A stretch of 43,378 nt of DNA from Zoogloea sp. (GCF_028689785.1 NZ_JAQVCN010000041.1:1-43378); one strand, 5' to 3'. Numbered from the stretch's first letter, positions 1-8,114 are shown. The notes: generated from the letters alone by a model not told the origin. Made by a program: numbers and translations.

Positions 1-118
1 GGTTTTAGGATCGATCAAGCGGCGAAGTTTGCTGGGAAAACTGCTCGAAAGACGGTGCTCGCCAAGCACGATGGAAATCCCAAATGCCTTGCGCACCGGC
101 CACCGCGTCAGCGGTTTA

Positions 119-125
119 GTTCAAC
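119..125 (-). other. attI: Candidate integron core site (GTTRRRY) in the expected attI region
   Basis: Read away from intI (minus strand), the heptamer GTTGAAC fits the GTTRRRY consensus for integron recombination sites, and lies about 90 bp upstream of the integrase start codon, where attI is expected. Cassettes, if any, would lie leftwards beyond position 1. A seven-base degenerate match is weak evidence and no attC could be recognised in the first 118 bases. Confidence 0.25.
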
Positions 126-130
126 GTCCA

Positions 131-154
131 GTATACACCGCACGCGGTGTATAC
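131..154. promoter_or_regulatory. Perfect 24-bp dyad upstream of intI, candidate operator
   Basis: Two perfect 11-bp inverted arms (GTATACACCGC and GCGGTGTATAC) are separated by 2 bp. A third, imperfect half-site (AGGTGTATAAC) lies at 167-177, 23 bp from the right arm, so the half-sites are spaced by about two helical turns. A weak promoter can be drawn just downstream (TTGTCA at 158-163, TAATGA at 179-184, 15-bp spacer), so a protein bound here could control intI. It does not match the LexA box (CTGT-N8-ACAG) usual for integron integrase promoters. The DNA-binding protein is unknown. Confidence 0.55.
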
Positions 155-180
155 TCATTGTCATAAAGGTGTATAACGTA

Positions 181-218
181 ATGATTCATATTTCAAGTAT
201 TTGATTTTATTGAATCAT
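181..218. repeat. 8-bp inverted repeat reaching into the intI start codon
   Basis: ATGATTCA (181-188) is repeated in inverted orientation as TGAATCAT (211-218). The right arm overlaps the first two bases of the intI ATG. The stretch is much more AT-rich than the rest of the window and has no Shine-Dalgarno sequence. It could be an operator or an mRNA hairpin limiting integrase translation; both are inferences. Confidence 0.35.
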
Positions 219-1203
219 GAGTAAATATCTATCCGGCGATGCCCCCCAGCCACCCAAGTTGCTTGACCAGCTCCGGGACCGCTTGCGTCTCAAGCACTAC
301 AGCATACGGACGGAGGTGCAGTATGTCCAATGGGCAAGGCGGTTCATTCTTTTTCATGACAAACGACATCCCCGGGAGATGGGGGTGGCTGAGGTGGAGG
401 CGTTTCTGACGGACTTGGCCGTGTCGGGCAAGGTTGCTGCTACGCAAAATCAGGCCCTGTCGGCACTATTGTTTCTGTATCGGGAAGTCCTTGAAATGGA
501 CCTGCCCTGGCTCGACAAGGTGGTTCGGGCCAAACGCCCTGCGCGTCTGCCCGTGGTGCTTACGCGCGGCGAGGTCAATGCCGTGTTGGCCCGGATGGAA
601 GGCACGCACGGGCTGATGGCGCAGATGCTGTACGGCACGGGTATGCGCTTGATGGAGTGCGTGCGTCTGCGGGTCAAGGATGTGGAGTTCGAGCGCGCCG
701 AGATTGTGGTGCGGGATGGCAAGGGCGCCAAGGATCGCGTCACGATGCTGCCGCAGAGCGTGATTGTGCCTTTGCGCGCGCATCTGGCGCATCGCCGGGT
801 GGTGTATGAGGATGATCTGCGCCGGGGCAAGGCCTCGGTTTATCTTCCTGATGCGTTGGAGCGCAAGTATCCGAATGCAGCTTCGGAATGGGGTTGGCAG
901 TACGTCTTTGTGGCGGGGAGCTACTCTGTCGATCCGCGCAGCGGCGCCGAGCGGCGGCATCACATGGACGAGAAGTTGCTGCAGCGGGCGATGAAGAAGG
1001 CGGTGCAGGCCGCTGGGTTGGCAAAGCCGGCAACACCGCATACCTTGCGCCACTCTTTTGCGACCCACCTGCTGCAGGGGGGCTACGACATCCGCACCGT
1101 GCAGGAACTGTTGGGCCACGCGGATGTGGCCACCACGATGATTTATACCCATGTCCTCAACAGGGGCGGGCGCGGGGTGGTGTCGCCCCTTGACGCGGTC
1201 TGA
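217..1203 (+). CDS. intI: Integron integrase (IntI-type tyrosine recombinase)
   Basis: Site-specific recombinase that inserts and excises gene cassettes at attI/attC sites. The 328-residue length is normal for IntI. An N-terminal SAM-like core-binding domain (about residues 14-95) is followed by a catalytic domain with the full set Arg144, His275, Arg278, His301 and Tyr310, each two residues before its IntI1 counterpart. The segment around residues 210-232 ([17 protein letters not shown]) is the extra helix patch that separates IntI from XerC/XerD. The C-terminus ([11 protein letters not shown]) is also IntI-like. There is no frameshift, so the enzyme should be active. No Shine-Dalgarno sequence precedes the ATG. 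IntI genes are normally divergent from their cassette array, which would put any array to the left of the window; nothing cassette-like follows the gene. Confidence 0.93.
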   Translation: MSKYLSGDAPQPPKLLDQLRDRLRLKHYSIRTEVQYVQWARRFILFHDKRHPREMGVAEVEAFLTDLAVSGKVAATQNQALSALLFLYREVLEMDLPWLDKVVRAKRPARLPVVLTRGEVNAVLARMEGTHGLMAQMLYGTGMRLMECVRLRVKDVEFERAEIVVRDGKGAKDRVTMLPQSVIVPLRAHLAHRRVVYEDDLRRGKASVYLPDALERKYPNAASEWGWQYVFVAGSYSVDPRSGAERRHHMDEKLLQRAMKKAVQAAGLAKPATPHTLRHSFATHLLQGGYDIRTVQELLGHADVATTMIYTHVLNRGGRGVVSPLDAV

Positions 1204-1335
1204 GCCCCTGTCCCTTCCCTTGTCCCTGCAACCCCCACCCCACGATAGACACCCCCGCCTGCAACAGGCAGGATCACGCCCGCGCTTGGGGTAACATCTC
1301 CCGGGCGGCCTTGAGGCTGCGCGCTGCAGACACGC

Positions 1336-1349
1336 CGGGCCTAGGCCCG
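1336..1349. repeat. 14-bp perfect palindrome between intI and the diguanylate cyclase
   Basis: CGGGCCTAGGCCCG is self-complementary. A shorter hairpin (GCCTG-CAA-CAGGC) lies near 1258-1270. Neither is followed by a T-tract, so neither can be called an intrinsic terminator. The rest of 1204-1429 shows nothing I recognise. Confidence 0.4.
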
Positions 1350-1429
1350 AACACAACAATAAACAAGAACAGCCCTGCGGGTGCTCTCGGCCCCCGATGA
1401 TCCACGCAGGCGCATGACTGGCAGAGCAG

Positions 1430-2692
1430 ATGTTTGACAGGATCTCGATTCGCTACAAGCTGATTGTCCTGCTTGGCCTGAGCGCGGCGCTGGCCTTGCT
1501 GATCTCGTCGGCGATCACGATCTATTCAACTTACCTGAGCGAGTCCCGGGCGTCGTTGCGTGTGCTGCATCAGCTTACCGACGTGATCAGTGAAAACATG
1601 CGGGCGGCGCTGGCCTTTGGCGATGCGGGTAGTGCCAACACCATGCTGGCCTCTCTGCGGGCTGATCCACACGTTTTGCTGGCGGTGGTCAACGATGAGT
1701 CGGGGCGGCCGCTGGCCGAGTATCGGGCGGCCCGGCTGTCCGGGGCGCTGGTGTCGCGCTTGCAGGCCGGTGTGCAGGCGAGGATTCTGGGCAGTGCCGA
1801 TGCGTTGGGGCGGGTTGATGGCTTTGTGGAGCACATCGACAACGATCTCATGGGGGTGCTGCGCCCGGTGTTCTTTGAGGGGGCGCCCATCGGGGTGCTG
1901 GCGGTGGTGTCCGACACCGGGGTGATGTGGGCCAGGATTCGCGAGCTGGTGCTGCTGCAGGTCGTCACGTCGGTGCTCACGCTGGTGCTGCTGCTGTTTT
2001 TGTCGGTCAAGCTGCAGTCCTTGTTTACCCGCCCGATCATGAAGCTGGTGGGGGCCATGCAGGATGTTGCCCGCACCAAGAATTACCGTGCCGATCTCAA
2101 GGCCGATCGGCGGGATGAGTTCGGTACGCTTTACGCGGGTTTTCACGCGATGCTGGCCGACATCCGCGAGCGGGACGAGCGCCTCAGCCTGCTGGCCACT
2201 ACCGATGCCCTGACCGGGCTCGCCAATCGCCGCCATGCCATGGAGACGCTGCAGACCATGCTGGCCCGGGCCCAGCGCAAGGGGGAGCCGCTGGGAATCA
2301 TCATGCTCGACATCGATGCCTTCAAGGCGGTGAATGACCGCTATGGCCACCCCGTGGGCGACCGGGTGATCCAGGACGTGGCCCGGGTGCTCCAGGCCAA
2401 TGCCCGGGATTACGATCTGGTGGCGCGGCTGGGGGGGGAGGAGTTTCTGGTGGTCTGTGATGGCGGGACGCCGGAGGCCACCGCGGCGATGGCGGAGCGC
2501 ATCCGGGCGGGGGTTGAGGCCCGGGAGGTGCGCGATACGGCGGAGGCGTCGTTTCATGTCACCGTGAGCCTGGGGGTGCATTCGGCGGTGCCCCAGTCTG
2601 CCCAGGACGATATTGAAAAAATGATCCGCGCGGCCGATAAGGCCCTGTACCGCGCCAAGGAGGCCGGTCGCAACCGTTACGTGGTGGGCTGA
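1430..2692 (+). CDS. Membrane diguanylate cyclase, YfiN/TpbB-like (CHASE8-HAMP-GGDEF)
   Basis: Predicted to make c-di-GMP from two GTP at the inner membrane. TM1 spans about residues 9-31, a periplasmic CHASE8-like domain about 32-172, TM2 about 173-194, HAMP about 195-248 and GGDEF about 255-420. The active site is GGEEF (335-339). The product-inhibition motif RDYD (326-329) lies five residues before it, so feedback control is expected. The architecture matches Pseudomonas YfiN, whose cyclase is held off by periplasmic YfiR. Here a YfiR-family gene follows 12 bp after the stop, then a TonB-dependent receptor, which suggests one transcription unit. Inference: an outer-membrane or periplasmic signal relieves YfiR repression and raises c-di-GMP. 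Family assignment is secure; the signal is unknown. Confidence 0.9.
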   Translation: MFDRISIRYKLIVLLGLSAALALLISSAITIYSTYLSESRASLRVLHQLTDVISENMRAALAFGDAGSANTMLASLRADPHVLLAVVNDESGRPLAEYRAARLSGALVSRLQAGVQARILGSADALGRVDGFVEHIDNDLMGVLRPVFFEGAPIGVLAVVSDTGVMWARIRELVLLQVVTSVLTLVLLLFLSVKLQSLFTRPIMKLVGAMQDVARTKNYRADLKADRRDEFGTLYAGFHAMLADIRERDERLSLLATTDALTGLANRRHAMETLQTMLARAQRKGEPLGIIMLDIDAFKAVNDRYGHPVGDRVIQDVARVLQANARDYDLVARLGGEEFLVVCDGGTPEATAAMAERIRAGVEAREVRDTAEASFHVTVSLGVHSAVPQSAQDDIEKMIRAADKALYRAKEAGRNRYVVG

Positions 2693-2704
2693 GGGGAGAG
2701 CGGG

Positions 2705-3229
2705 GTGAGGATGTTTCCGGGGTTGTTGGGCCTGATGTTGCTGCTGCAGGCGCCGTGGGCATGGGCGGGCGACGAGGAGCGCAAGCTCGAGGCGGTGTTC
2801 ATCGGACGTTTTGCGAGCTACATCGAGTGGCCGGCCAAACCCCGGGACCGCTTCGTGATCACCCTGCTCGACGACAACCCCTTCGGCAGCCTGCTGGATG
2901 ATCTGTACCGGGACAAGCGCATCCACAACAAGCCCATCGAGCTGCGCTACGCCACCCGGCTGGAGCAGGTGGGCGAGACGGACGCCCTGTTCATCACCCT
3001 GGCCAGCTCGGCCGCCCGGGCTGCCGCCATCGACCACGCCCAGCGCAACGGCATCCTGACCATCAGCGAGGCCAAGGGCTTTGCCGAGAGTGGCGGCATC
3101 ATCCAGCTGGATTTTGTCGAGCAGAAGGCGCGCATCAAGATCAACCACGCGGCGGCCCTCAAGTCGGGCCTGCGCATCGGTGCGCCCCTGCTGACCATTG
3201 CCACCGTTCTGCGGGGGGACAAGCCATGA
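2705..3229 (+). CDS. YfiR-family (DUF4154) periplasmic regulator
   Basis: Small exported protein. A signal peptide (hydrophobic core LLGLMLLL, cleavage near AWA-GD) precedes a DUF4154 domain of about 145 residues. In Pseudomonas YfiR binds the periplasmic part of the cyclase YfiN and represses it. The mature protein contains no cysteine, whereas P. aeruginosa YfiR uses disulfides, so a redox-sensing mode is unlikely. The GTG at 2705 has the better-spaced ribosome site (GAGGGGAG); ATG at 2711 is an alternative that makes a protein two residues shorter. The stop overlaps the next gene's start (ATGA), implying translational coupling with the receptor. Confidence 0.85.
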   Translation: MRMFPGLLGLMLLLQAPWAWAGDEERKLEAVFIGRFASYIEWPAKPRDRFVITLLDDNPFGSLLDDLYRDKRIHNKPIELRYATRLEQVGETDALFITLASSAARAAAIDHAQRNGILTISEAKGFAESGGIIQLDFVEQKARIKINHAAALKSGLRIGAPLLTIATVLRGDKP

Positions 3230-5622
3230 GTGCCCCCCATCGCGTCGTGCTGTGTGTTGCCCTGGCGGGGGCTGGCACGGCCCTGGCCGCCGACAAGGCG
3301 GTTCAGGAAACCAACGACTATTACCGCCGCCCGCTCGACCAGTTGCTGCAGGTGGAAACCCAGGCCAAGGCCGCGGTCGGCTCCCGTGGAGGCGCCCGGG
3401 ATGCGCTGGATGCCGAGGTGCCCATCGACATCATCACCGCGGCCCAGCTCCAGTCCACCGGCCAGCCCGACCTGCAGCGCGCCCTGGCCATGCTGGTGCC
3501 GGGCTTCAACGCTCCGCGCCCCAGCATCACCGACGGCACCGACCACGCGCCGCCCTTCACCCTGCGCGGCCTCAGCCCTGATCAGGTGCTGGTACTGGTC
3601 AATGGCAAGCGGCTGCATCAGAGTTCGCTGCTGCATAACAACGGCACGGTGGGGCGGGGCAGTTCGGGGGTGGATCTGGCCACCATCCCCCTGCGCGCCA
3701 TCGAGCGGGTGGAGGTGCTGCGTGACGGCGCGGCGGCCCAGTATGGTTCCGACGCCATCGCCGGCATCATCAACATCATCCTCAAGGGCTACGGCCAGCG
3801 CAGCCAGGCCACGGTGACTTACGGGCGAACGGGAGAGGGCGACGGCATCACCCGGCAGGGCACCCTGTTTCACACGCTGCCGCTGGCGGGGGATGGTTTC
3901 GTCAATCTCACTGCCGAATGGCGCGATCGGGGCGCCACCAACCGGGCCGGGCCGGACGTCAACGACGGAGGCCGCATCAACACCCACTTTGGCGATGCCG
4001 ACACCCAGGACGGCCTCTTCGCCCTTAATGCCGAGCTGCCCCGGGGCGACGCCACCTTGTATCTGCATGGCCTGTATGACCGGCGCCGCAGCAGTGCCGG
4101 CGCCTTCTACCGCACGGCTGGCGACGACCGCAACATTGCGGCGCTCTACCCGGACGGTTTCCTTCCGCGCATCGAACCGAAGATTCTGGACTTTTCCGCC
4201 ACGGCGGGTGTGCGCGGTGTGCTCGATGACGGCGCCCGCTGGGACATCAGCTACACCCACGGGCACAACGACTACCACTTCTACGTCAATAACTCCCTCA
4301 ACACCTCCCTCGGCCTGGCCACGCCCACGTCCTTCGACAGCGGCGCCACCCGCAACACTCAGCAGATCCTCAACGCGGATTTCAGCAAGAAGATCGGGCG
4401 CCACACCGTGGCCGGCGGCTACGAGTTCCGCCAGGAGCACTACCGCATTTTCAAGGGTGATGCGGCTTCATACATGCTGGGCTCCGCTGATAACTTTGCC
4501 TATGGAGCCCAGGGTTTTCCTGGCTTCAGCCCCGAAAACGCCGTGTCGGCCAAGCGTCAGGCCCACTCTCTGTATGGCGACCTGAAATACGGCGTCACGG
4601 AGCGCCTGATCCTGGATGCAGCCACCCGTGCTGAGCATTACAGCGACTTTGGTTCGACCCTCAACGGCAAGCTGGCCCTGCGCTACCGCGCCACCGACGA
4701 TCTGCTCTTCCGCAGCAGCGTGAGCACCGGCTTCCGGGCGCCGTCCCTGTCCCAGAGTCATTTTTCGTACACCGGCACCTACCGCAACAGCAACGACGCC
4801 GCAGCACAGTTCTGGGGCAATTTCGCGGTCGATCACCCGGTGGCACGGGCCCTGGGCGCCACCGATCTCAAGCCCGAAAAGTCGCGCCACCTGACCCTGG
4901 GCATGGTCTTCCAGCCTTCGTCCCAGCTCACCGCCAGCGCTGACGTGTTCGTCACCGACATCCACGACCGCATCCTGCCCACTGGCTATATCTCGGCCTA
5001 CAGCCTGTCGTCCCTCAGCCCCCAGGCCGCCGCCGTGCTGGCCCAGAACAACATCGACGGCGCCGTGTACTTCACCAACGCCATTGGTACCCGCACCCGG
5101 GGCCTCGACCTGCGTCTGGACTACAGCCGCCAACTGGAAAACAGCGCCCGGCTCAAGCTGGTGGCCGCCTACCAGCGCAGCCGCACCCGCATCACCGAGG
5201 TCAACCAGGCGCCCGAGGTGCTGGGTGTCAACATGACCGACCTGATCCTCGACCCCTTCACCCGGGTGCTGATCGAAGGCAGCCAACCCGCCGACGCCAT
5301 CAAGCTGTGGTCACGATACAGCCAGGGCATTTACGACCTGGTGCTCAATCTCAACCGCTTCGGCAAGTTCTATAGCGTCAGTGCCTACGACCGGGTGGCC
5401 TTCTCGGCCAAATGGACCCTCGACGCCGAGCTGTGCCTGCGCCTTGCCAAGGACGTGAGCCTGGCCCTGGGCGCCGTCAACCTCTTCGACGCCCGACCCG
5501 ACAAATGGGGCCGGACCGACGACAGCCTCGTGGGGGCGGGCAAGGTGATCCAGTACTCCCAGTACGCGCCCTTCGGCTACAACGGCGCGTATTACTACCT
5601 GCGGCTGGGAGTGAGCTTCTAG
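3226..5622 (+). CDS. TonB-dependent outer-membrane receptor
   Basis: A signal peptide (cleavage after ...GTALA) leads into an N-terminal plug domain (about residues 60-190, starting at VPIDIITAAQLQ and containing LRGLSPDQVLVLVNGKR). A C-terminal beta-barrel follows, ending in the expected terminal Phe (LRLGVSF). The 798-residue length is typical for siderophore, haem, cobalamin or carbohydrate receptors. No residue pattern identifies the substrate. There is no N-terminal secretin/STN signalling domain, so signalling to the neighbouring cyclase would have to go through YfiR or the ligand itself rather than a FecR-type anti-sigma factor. It is translationally coupled to the yfiR-like gene. Family assignment is firm; the link to c-di-GMP is inferred from gene order. 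Confidence 0.9.
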   Translation: MSAPHRVVLCVALAGAGTALAADKAVQETNDYYRRPLDQLLQVETQAKAAVGSRGGARDALDAEVPIDIITAAQLQSTGQPDLQRALAMLVPGFNAPRPSITDGTDHAPPFTLRGLSPDQVLVLVNGKRLHQSSLLHNNGTVGRGSSGVDLATIPLRAIERVEVLRDGAAAQYGSDAIAGIINIILKGYGQRSQATVTYGRTGEGDGITRQGTLFHTLPLAGDGFVNLTAEWRDRGATNRAGPDVNDGGRINTHFGDADTQDGLFALNAELPRGDATLYLHGLYDRRRSSAGAFYRTAGDDRNIAALYPDGFLPRIEPKILDFSATAGVRGVLDDGARWDISYTHGHNDYHFYVNNSLNTSLGLATPTSFDSGATRNTQQILNADFSKKIGRHTVAGGYEFRQEHYRIFKGDAASYMLGSADNFAYGAQGFPGFSPENAVSAKRQAHSLYGDLKYGVTERLILDAATRAEHYSDFGSTLNGKLALRYRATDDLLFRSSVSTGFRAPSLSQSHFSYTGTYRNSNDAAAQFWGNFAVDHPVARALGATDLKPEKSRHLTLGMVFQPSSQLTASADVFVTDIHDRILPTGYISAYSLSSLSPQAAAVLAQNNIDGAVYFTNAIGTRTRGLDLRLDYSRQLENSARLKLVAAYQRSRTRITEVNQAPEVLGVNMTDLILDPFTRVLIEGSQPADAIKLWSRYSQGIYDLVLNLNRFGKFYSVSAYDRVAFSAKWTLDAELCLRLAKDVSLALGAVNLFDARPDKWGRTDDSLVGAGKVIQYSQYAPFGYNGAYYYLRLGVSF

Positions 5623-5646
5623 AAGCAGAAGGAGGCTCGCGGATCT

Positions 5647-5850
5647 CTATGCCGCCGCCTTGCGGCAACCCGCATCCCGGAACGGGCCACGCAGTCGGAT
5701 CCAGCCTTCACCTGGCGATGTCTGGGCGCACATCAGCCGGCCGGAGAGCTTGCTCTGCCATAGATGCCAAAGGGCAGGCTCGGCGCTGGCAGGTGGGCTG
5801 ATGAGGAGGCCCGCGAGCAGGCAGGTCAGAACAGTCTTGACGGGCAGCAT
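5647..5850 (-). CDS. Small exported protein, function unknown
   Basis: Encodes 67 residues from ATG at 5850. A clear signal peptide (VKTVLTCLLAGLLI, cleavage near ASA-EP) is followed by a mature peptide of about 43 residues rich in Trp, Cys, Gly and Arg (WHLWQSKLSGR, CAQTSPGEGW, CRKAAA at the end). Two cysteines in the mature part could form one disulfide. The start lies 7 bp beyond the stop of the upstream VOC gene on the same strand, so the two are probably co-transcribed. I recall similar short proteins in betaproteobacteria but no function. The longer open frame extending upstream would overlap the VOC gene entirely and is not used. Confidence 0.65.
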   Translation of the reverse strand: MLPVKTVLTCLLAGLLISPPASAEPALWHLWQSKLSGRLMCAQTSPGEGWIRLRGPFRDAGCRKAAA

Positions 5851-5857
5851 GGCCCGC

Positions 5858-6256
5858 TCAGCCCCCGACGGCCGTGCACAATTCCACCAGCAACCCGTCC
5901 GGGCAGCGCACATAGGACACCGTCTGCCCCCAGGGCTTCTGCACCGGGGGCGCCATCTCCCGGGCACCGGCGGCCAGGGCGCGGGCATGGGCCTGTGCTA
6001 CGTCGTCGGTGACAAGGCCGATCTCGAAACCCAGGGGCTGGGCCGAGGTGTCCGCATGCACATGGCCGCCTGAGAAGTTCATGTCGCCGAGCGCGTGGGC
6101 AGCGAAGGACAGCGTCGTGTCGCCGGTTTCCAGCTCGCCGTAAGTGCCGCTCTCGTGCAGAAATCTGCGCCTCATGCCAAAGGCCGCCTCGCAGAAGGCC
6201 AGGGAGGCGGGCACGTCGGGCACGTAAATGATGGTGTAGGCGAGTTTCACGGGCAT
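5858..6256 (-). CDS. VOC-superfamily protein (glyoxalase/bleomycin-resistance fold)
   Basis: About 130 residues, the usual size of a one-domain VOC protein with paired beta-alpha-beta-beta-beta modules. It starts KLAYTIIYVPDVPASLAF and ends GLLVELC, with candidate metal ligands including the terminal Glu. VOC members include glyoxalase I, dioxygenases and antibiotic-binding proteins; the substrate cannot be told here. Three starts compete: GTG 6259, ATG 6256 and GTG 6250. The last has the best spacing (8 nt) to the GAGG ribosome site and gives a typical VOC N-terminus. ATG 6256 overlaps the upstream stop (TGATG), which shows coupling with the ABM gene. Confidence 0.82.
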   Translation of the reverse strand: MPVKLAYTIIYVPDVPASLAFCEAAFGMRRRFLHESGTYGELETGDTTLSFAAHALGDMNFSGGHVHADTSAQPLGFEIGLVTDDVAQAHARALAAGAREMAPPVQKPWGQTVSYVRCPDGLLVELCTAVGG

Positions 6257-6576
6257 CACCTCAGGAACGACAGTTGGGGAAGCTTCGCGTCGCCGTAGGT
6301 CTTGATGACCTGGGAGATCACCACCTGGTATCCCGCCAGCCAGTTCTCCTGGCGCCCCTTGGCCTCCAGGTGTGTCGGGTGCTGGATGAGCGCCTGCAGT
6401 GCCTCCAGGCTGTCCCAGTAATACACGTTGGAGATGAGCCCGGTGCTCGGGTTCTCCCAGGTTTCCTCACCCAGGTAGCCGGGGATGTCCTTGGCGGCCT
6501 GGGCGATGGCCTCGTCCAGGCGATAAAAATCTTCGTCGTATTCCTTCTTGGCGAAGATGAAAGTTGATGAGTACAT
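6256..6576 (-). CDS. ABM-type (antibiotic biosynthesis monooxygenase) domain protein
   Basis: A 106-residue alpha/beta-barrel protein of the dimeric ABM/YdhR class (FIFAKKEYDEDFYRLDEAI, GYLGEETWENPSTGLISN, VYYWDSLEALQALIQHP, then the KGRQENWLAGYQVVISQV end). Members act as small monooxygenases, haem-degrading enzymes or stress proteins, and often have no known substrate. The start at 6576 was chosen because the family similarity begins there; the frame stays open upstream but reads as a shadow of the neighbouring gene. The stop overlaps the VOC start. Gene pair with the VOC protein suggests processing of a small reactive molecule, without direct evidence. Confidence 0.82.
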   Translation of the reverse strand: MYSSTFIFAKKEYDEDFYRLDEAIAQAAKDIPGYLGEETWENPSTGLISNVYYWDSLEALQALIQHPTHLEAKGRQENWLAGYQVVISQVIKTYGDAKLPQLSFLR

Positions 6577-6640
6577 GGCGATGGGCTCGGAAGGGAGTTG
6601 AGTGATTGCGCGGATGTTATCGCGTCGAGCCCGCCGGCAG

Positions 6641-7219
6641 TCAGTAGATGGAAATGAGGGTCGCATTGCCCGCCTGGCTTGCGGTTTCGTAAAAGGCCCG
6701 CAGTTCCGCGAGCACGCGCCAGAGATCGTCCAGTTGTTGCCTTTGCTCCTGCGTATCGGTCGAAGGGCGCCAGTAGATCTCGGCGGCTTCGATGGCTTCG
6801 GGGATGTAGGCGGCCTCCAGCATCTGCAAGGAGACCGAGCCCAGAAACGCGGTGATCTCCCGGGTGTGAGCGGGGTTGAACAGCCGGGCCGCGCCATAGC
6901 CAAGATCGGGGCCCACCTCGACGCCGCCAGACATCAGGAAGGCCAAGGGCCAGGGGCCCTCTGCGTTACCGCCCGAGAGCAGAAAATGCAGGATGTGCCA
7001 GGTCTGCTCCAGTTCAAAGGTGTTGGCGGCGGAAACGGGTTCGAGCTTTCCGGAGACGGCGGCAGGGGGGGCGGCGGGCTTCCCGAAAAGACGCGAGAAA
7101 AACCCCCGCCTCGGGGCGGGCGCCTCAAGGCCAAGCAGATCGCCGACGGCGTCAGGAAGGCGCTTCAAGTGCTCGGCCTGCTCCGGCGTGATTCGATAGA
7201 TGTTGCACAGCATGCTCAT
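6641..7219 (-). CDS. DUF1877 (YfbM-like) protein
   Basis: A 192-residue cytosolic protein. It has the DUF1877 pattern: an N-terminal MSMLCNIYRITPEQAEHL, a central TFELEQTWHILHFLLSG, then GYGAARLFNPAHTREI and an amphipathic C-terminal helix bundle. A positively charged insert (PRRGFFSRLFGK, about residues 36-48) lies in a low-complexity Ala/Pro stretch and may be an amphipathic linker. E. coli YfbM is structurally known, but the family has no established function. The ATG at 7219 has a GGAG ribosome site 8 nt upstream; a second ATG two codons later is possible. It is separated from the next genes by about 80 bp. Confidence 0.82.
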   Translation of the reverse strand: MSMLCNIYRITPEQAEHLKRLPDAVGDLLGLEAPAPRRGFFSRLFGKPAAPPAAVSGKLEPVSAANTFELEQTWHILHFLLSGGNAEGPWPLAFLMSGGVEVGPDLGYGAARLFNPAHTREITAFLGSVSLQMLEAAYIPEAIEAAEIYWRPSTDTQEQRQQLDDLWRVLAELRAFYETASQAGNATLISIY

Positions 7220-7301
7220 GGAGTGTTCTCCGTGGAGAGTGTCTTGGTTTGATGCTCATCCGGACCATCCGAGGTGCTTGAAATTGGGTGCGACAGAGGA
7301 C

Positions 7302-7646
7302 TCATCTCTGGAACCACCAGCCTTTGCAGGTGCGCCAAAGAAAGGCGACTGCCAATCCTCCCGACCAGAAGATCCACCATAGTGCGACGGCATGGTTCCA
7401 CCCCACTGGGGTCGGAACTGGCCACCCATCGGGTGAGCTTTGAAGGGTAGGTATGCCATGGCTCTCTATCGCTTCAAGGAACATGATGGTGATGAGAAAG
7501 AAAATAGCCCCAATTGGTGGAAGGAGTTGCGAGACGACAATCTGTAAGCCCATCAATACGGGTCCGGCGAAGACGATGAGAGCGAGACGTTGAATCGGGC
7601 TTGTTGAAGCGCAGCCCGATCTCAACGCACGGAGGTGCCTGCGCAT
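7302..7646 (-). CDS. Small membrane protein, function unknown
   Basis: About 114 residues from ATG 7646, which lies just beyond the stop of the preceding gene; an ATG at 7670 would overlap it. There are two to three hydrophobic segments (LALIVFAGPVLMGLQIVVSQ, IGAIFFLITIMFL and ALWWIFWSGGLAVAFLW) and a basic, aromatic C-terminus (CKGWWFQR). No domain is recognised. The tight arrangement with the gene at 7651-7893 suggests a two-gene unit. Confidence 0.5.
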   Translation of the reverse strand: MRRHLRALRSGCASTSPIQRLALIVFAGPVLMGLQIVVSQLLPPIGAIFFLITIMFLEAIESHGIPTLQSSPDGWPVPTPVGWNHAVALWWIFWSGGLAVAFLWRTCKGWWFQR

Positions 7647-7650
7647 ATTT

Positions 7651-7893
7651 TCAATCCGTGACAATCGCATGGCGTTTGTAAGCCCCCTGTTCATCCAGCC
7701 AGATCAGCAGCCATTCGGAATCCAAGCCAAACACCGAATCGCGTTGCGGGCCGGTGGCGTATATCAGATCCCGCCCGGTGCTCTGAAAATAGGGCGTGTC
7801 CATCGACGGTCCCAGCATGCTCTCGATCTCGTCGCGGCTCTTGTTGAGGCTGATCCGAAAGGCAAGAGAGGTCATGGGTGCCATGATTTTCAT
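7651..7893 (-). CDS. Small conserved-looking protein, function unknown
   Basis: 80 residues. The sequence reads like the C-terminal half of small SmpA/OmlA-like or similar betaproteobacterial proteins: a NKSRDEIESMLGP helix, then GRDLIYATGP and LDSEWLLIWLDEQG. Unlike those lipoproteins it has no visible signal peptide or lipobox, so the N-terminus may have been lost or the protein is cytosolic. Candidate starts are ATG 7893, 7884 and 7875; none has a strong ribosome site. It precedes the small membrane protein on the same strand. Confidence 0.5.
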   Translation of the reverse strand: MKIMAPMTSLAFRISLNKSRDEIESMLGPSMDTPYFQSTGRDLIYATGPQRDSVFGLDSEWLLIWLDEQGAYKRHAIVTD

Positions 7894-8026
7894 ATGCCAG
7901 CGGATTTAACGACACCTCACGGGCTATGACAAGTGTGGCGCCGGTGCCTGTGAGGAGGTCGAATCTCCATCCGGCAGGTCAGAGGGGACAGAAAATGCAG
8001 GTGATCAACGGCCTGTGCGGCAGCAG

Positions 8027-8066
8027 CTTTCCCGTGGAGTCGAATTAATTCGACCCCACGGGAAAG
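8027..8066. repeat. REP-like 40-bp near-perfect palindrome, family A
   Basis: Two 20-bp arms meet without a spacer at 8046/8047, with one mismatch (GTGGAGTCGAATT against GTGGGGTCGAATT). The core is the same as at 17178-17263 and 20420-20506, but here the two inverted units are fused. A further half-unit (GAATTCGACCCC) is seen at 8117-8128. It lies between the small-protein gene and the end of the SpmAB-like gene. REP-type elements can act as mRNA-stabilising hairpins; that role is inferred. Confidence 0.75.
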
Positions 8067-8114
8067 GCCATGGCGCCCAAGGTGGCAGACGACTTCAAAC
8101 TGAGGAAAGTAGGG

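Noticed and set aside
131..154. LexA (SOS) box for intI
   Set aside because: The dyad does not match CTGT-N8-ACAG and no other match was found in 1-216.
7951..7966. Possible further family A repeat (GGAGGTCGAATC)
   Set aside because: Only about 11 bases match and no inverted partner is near; could be chance.
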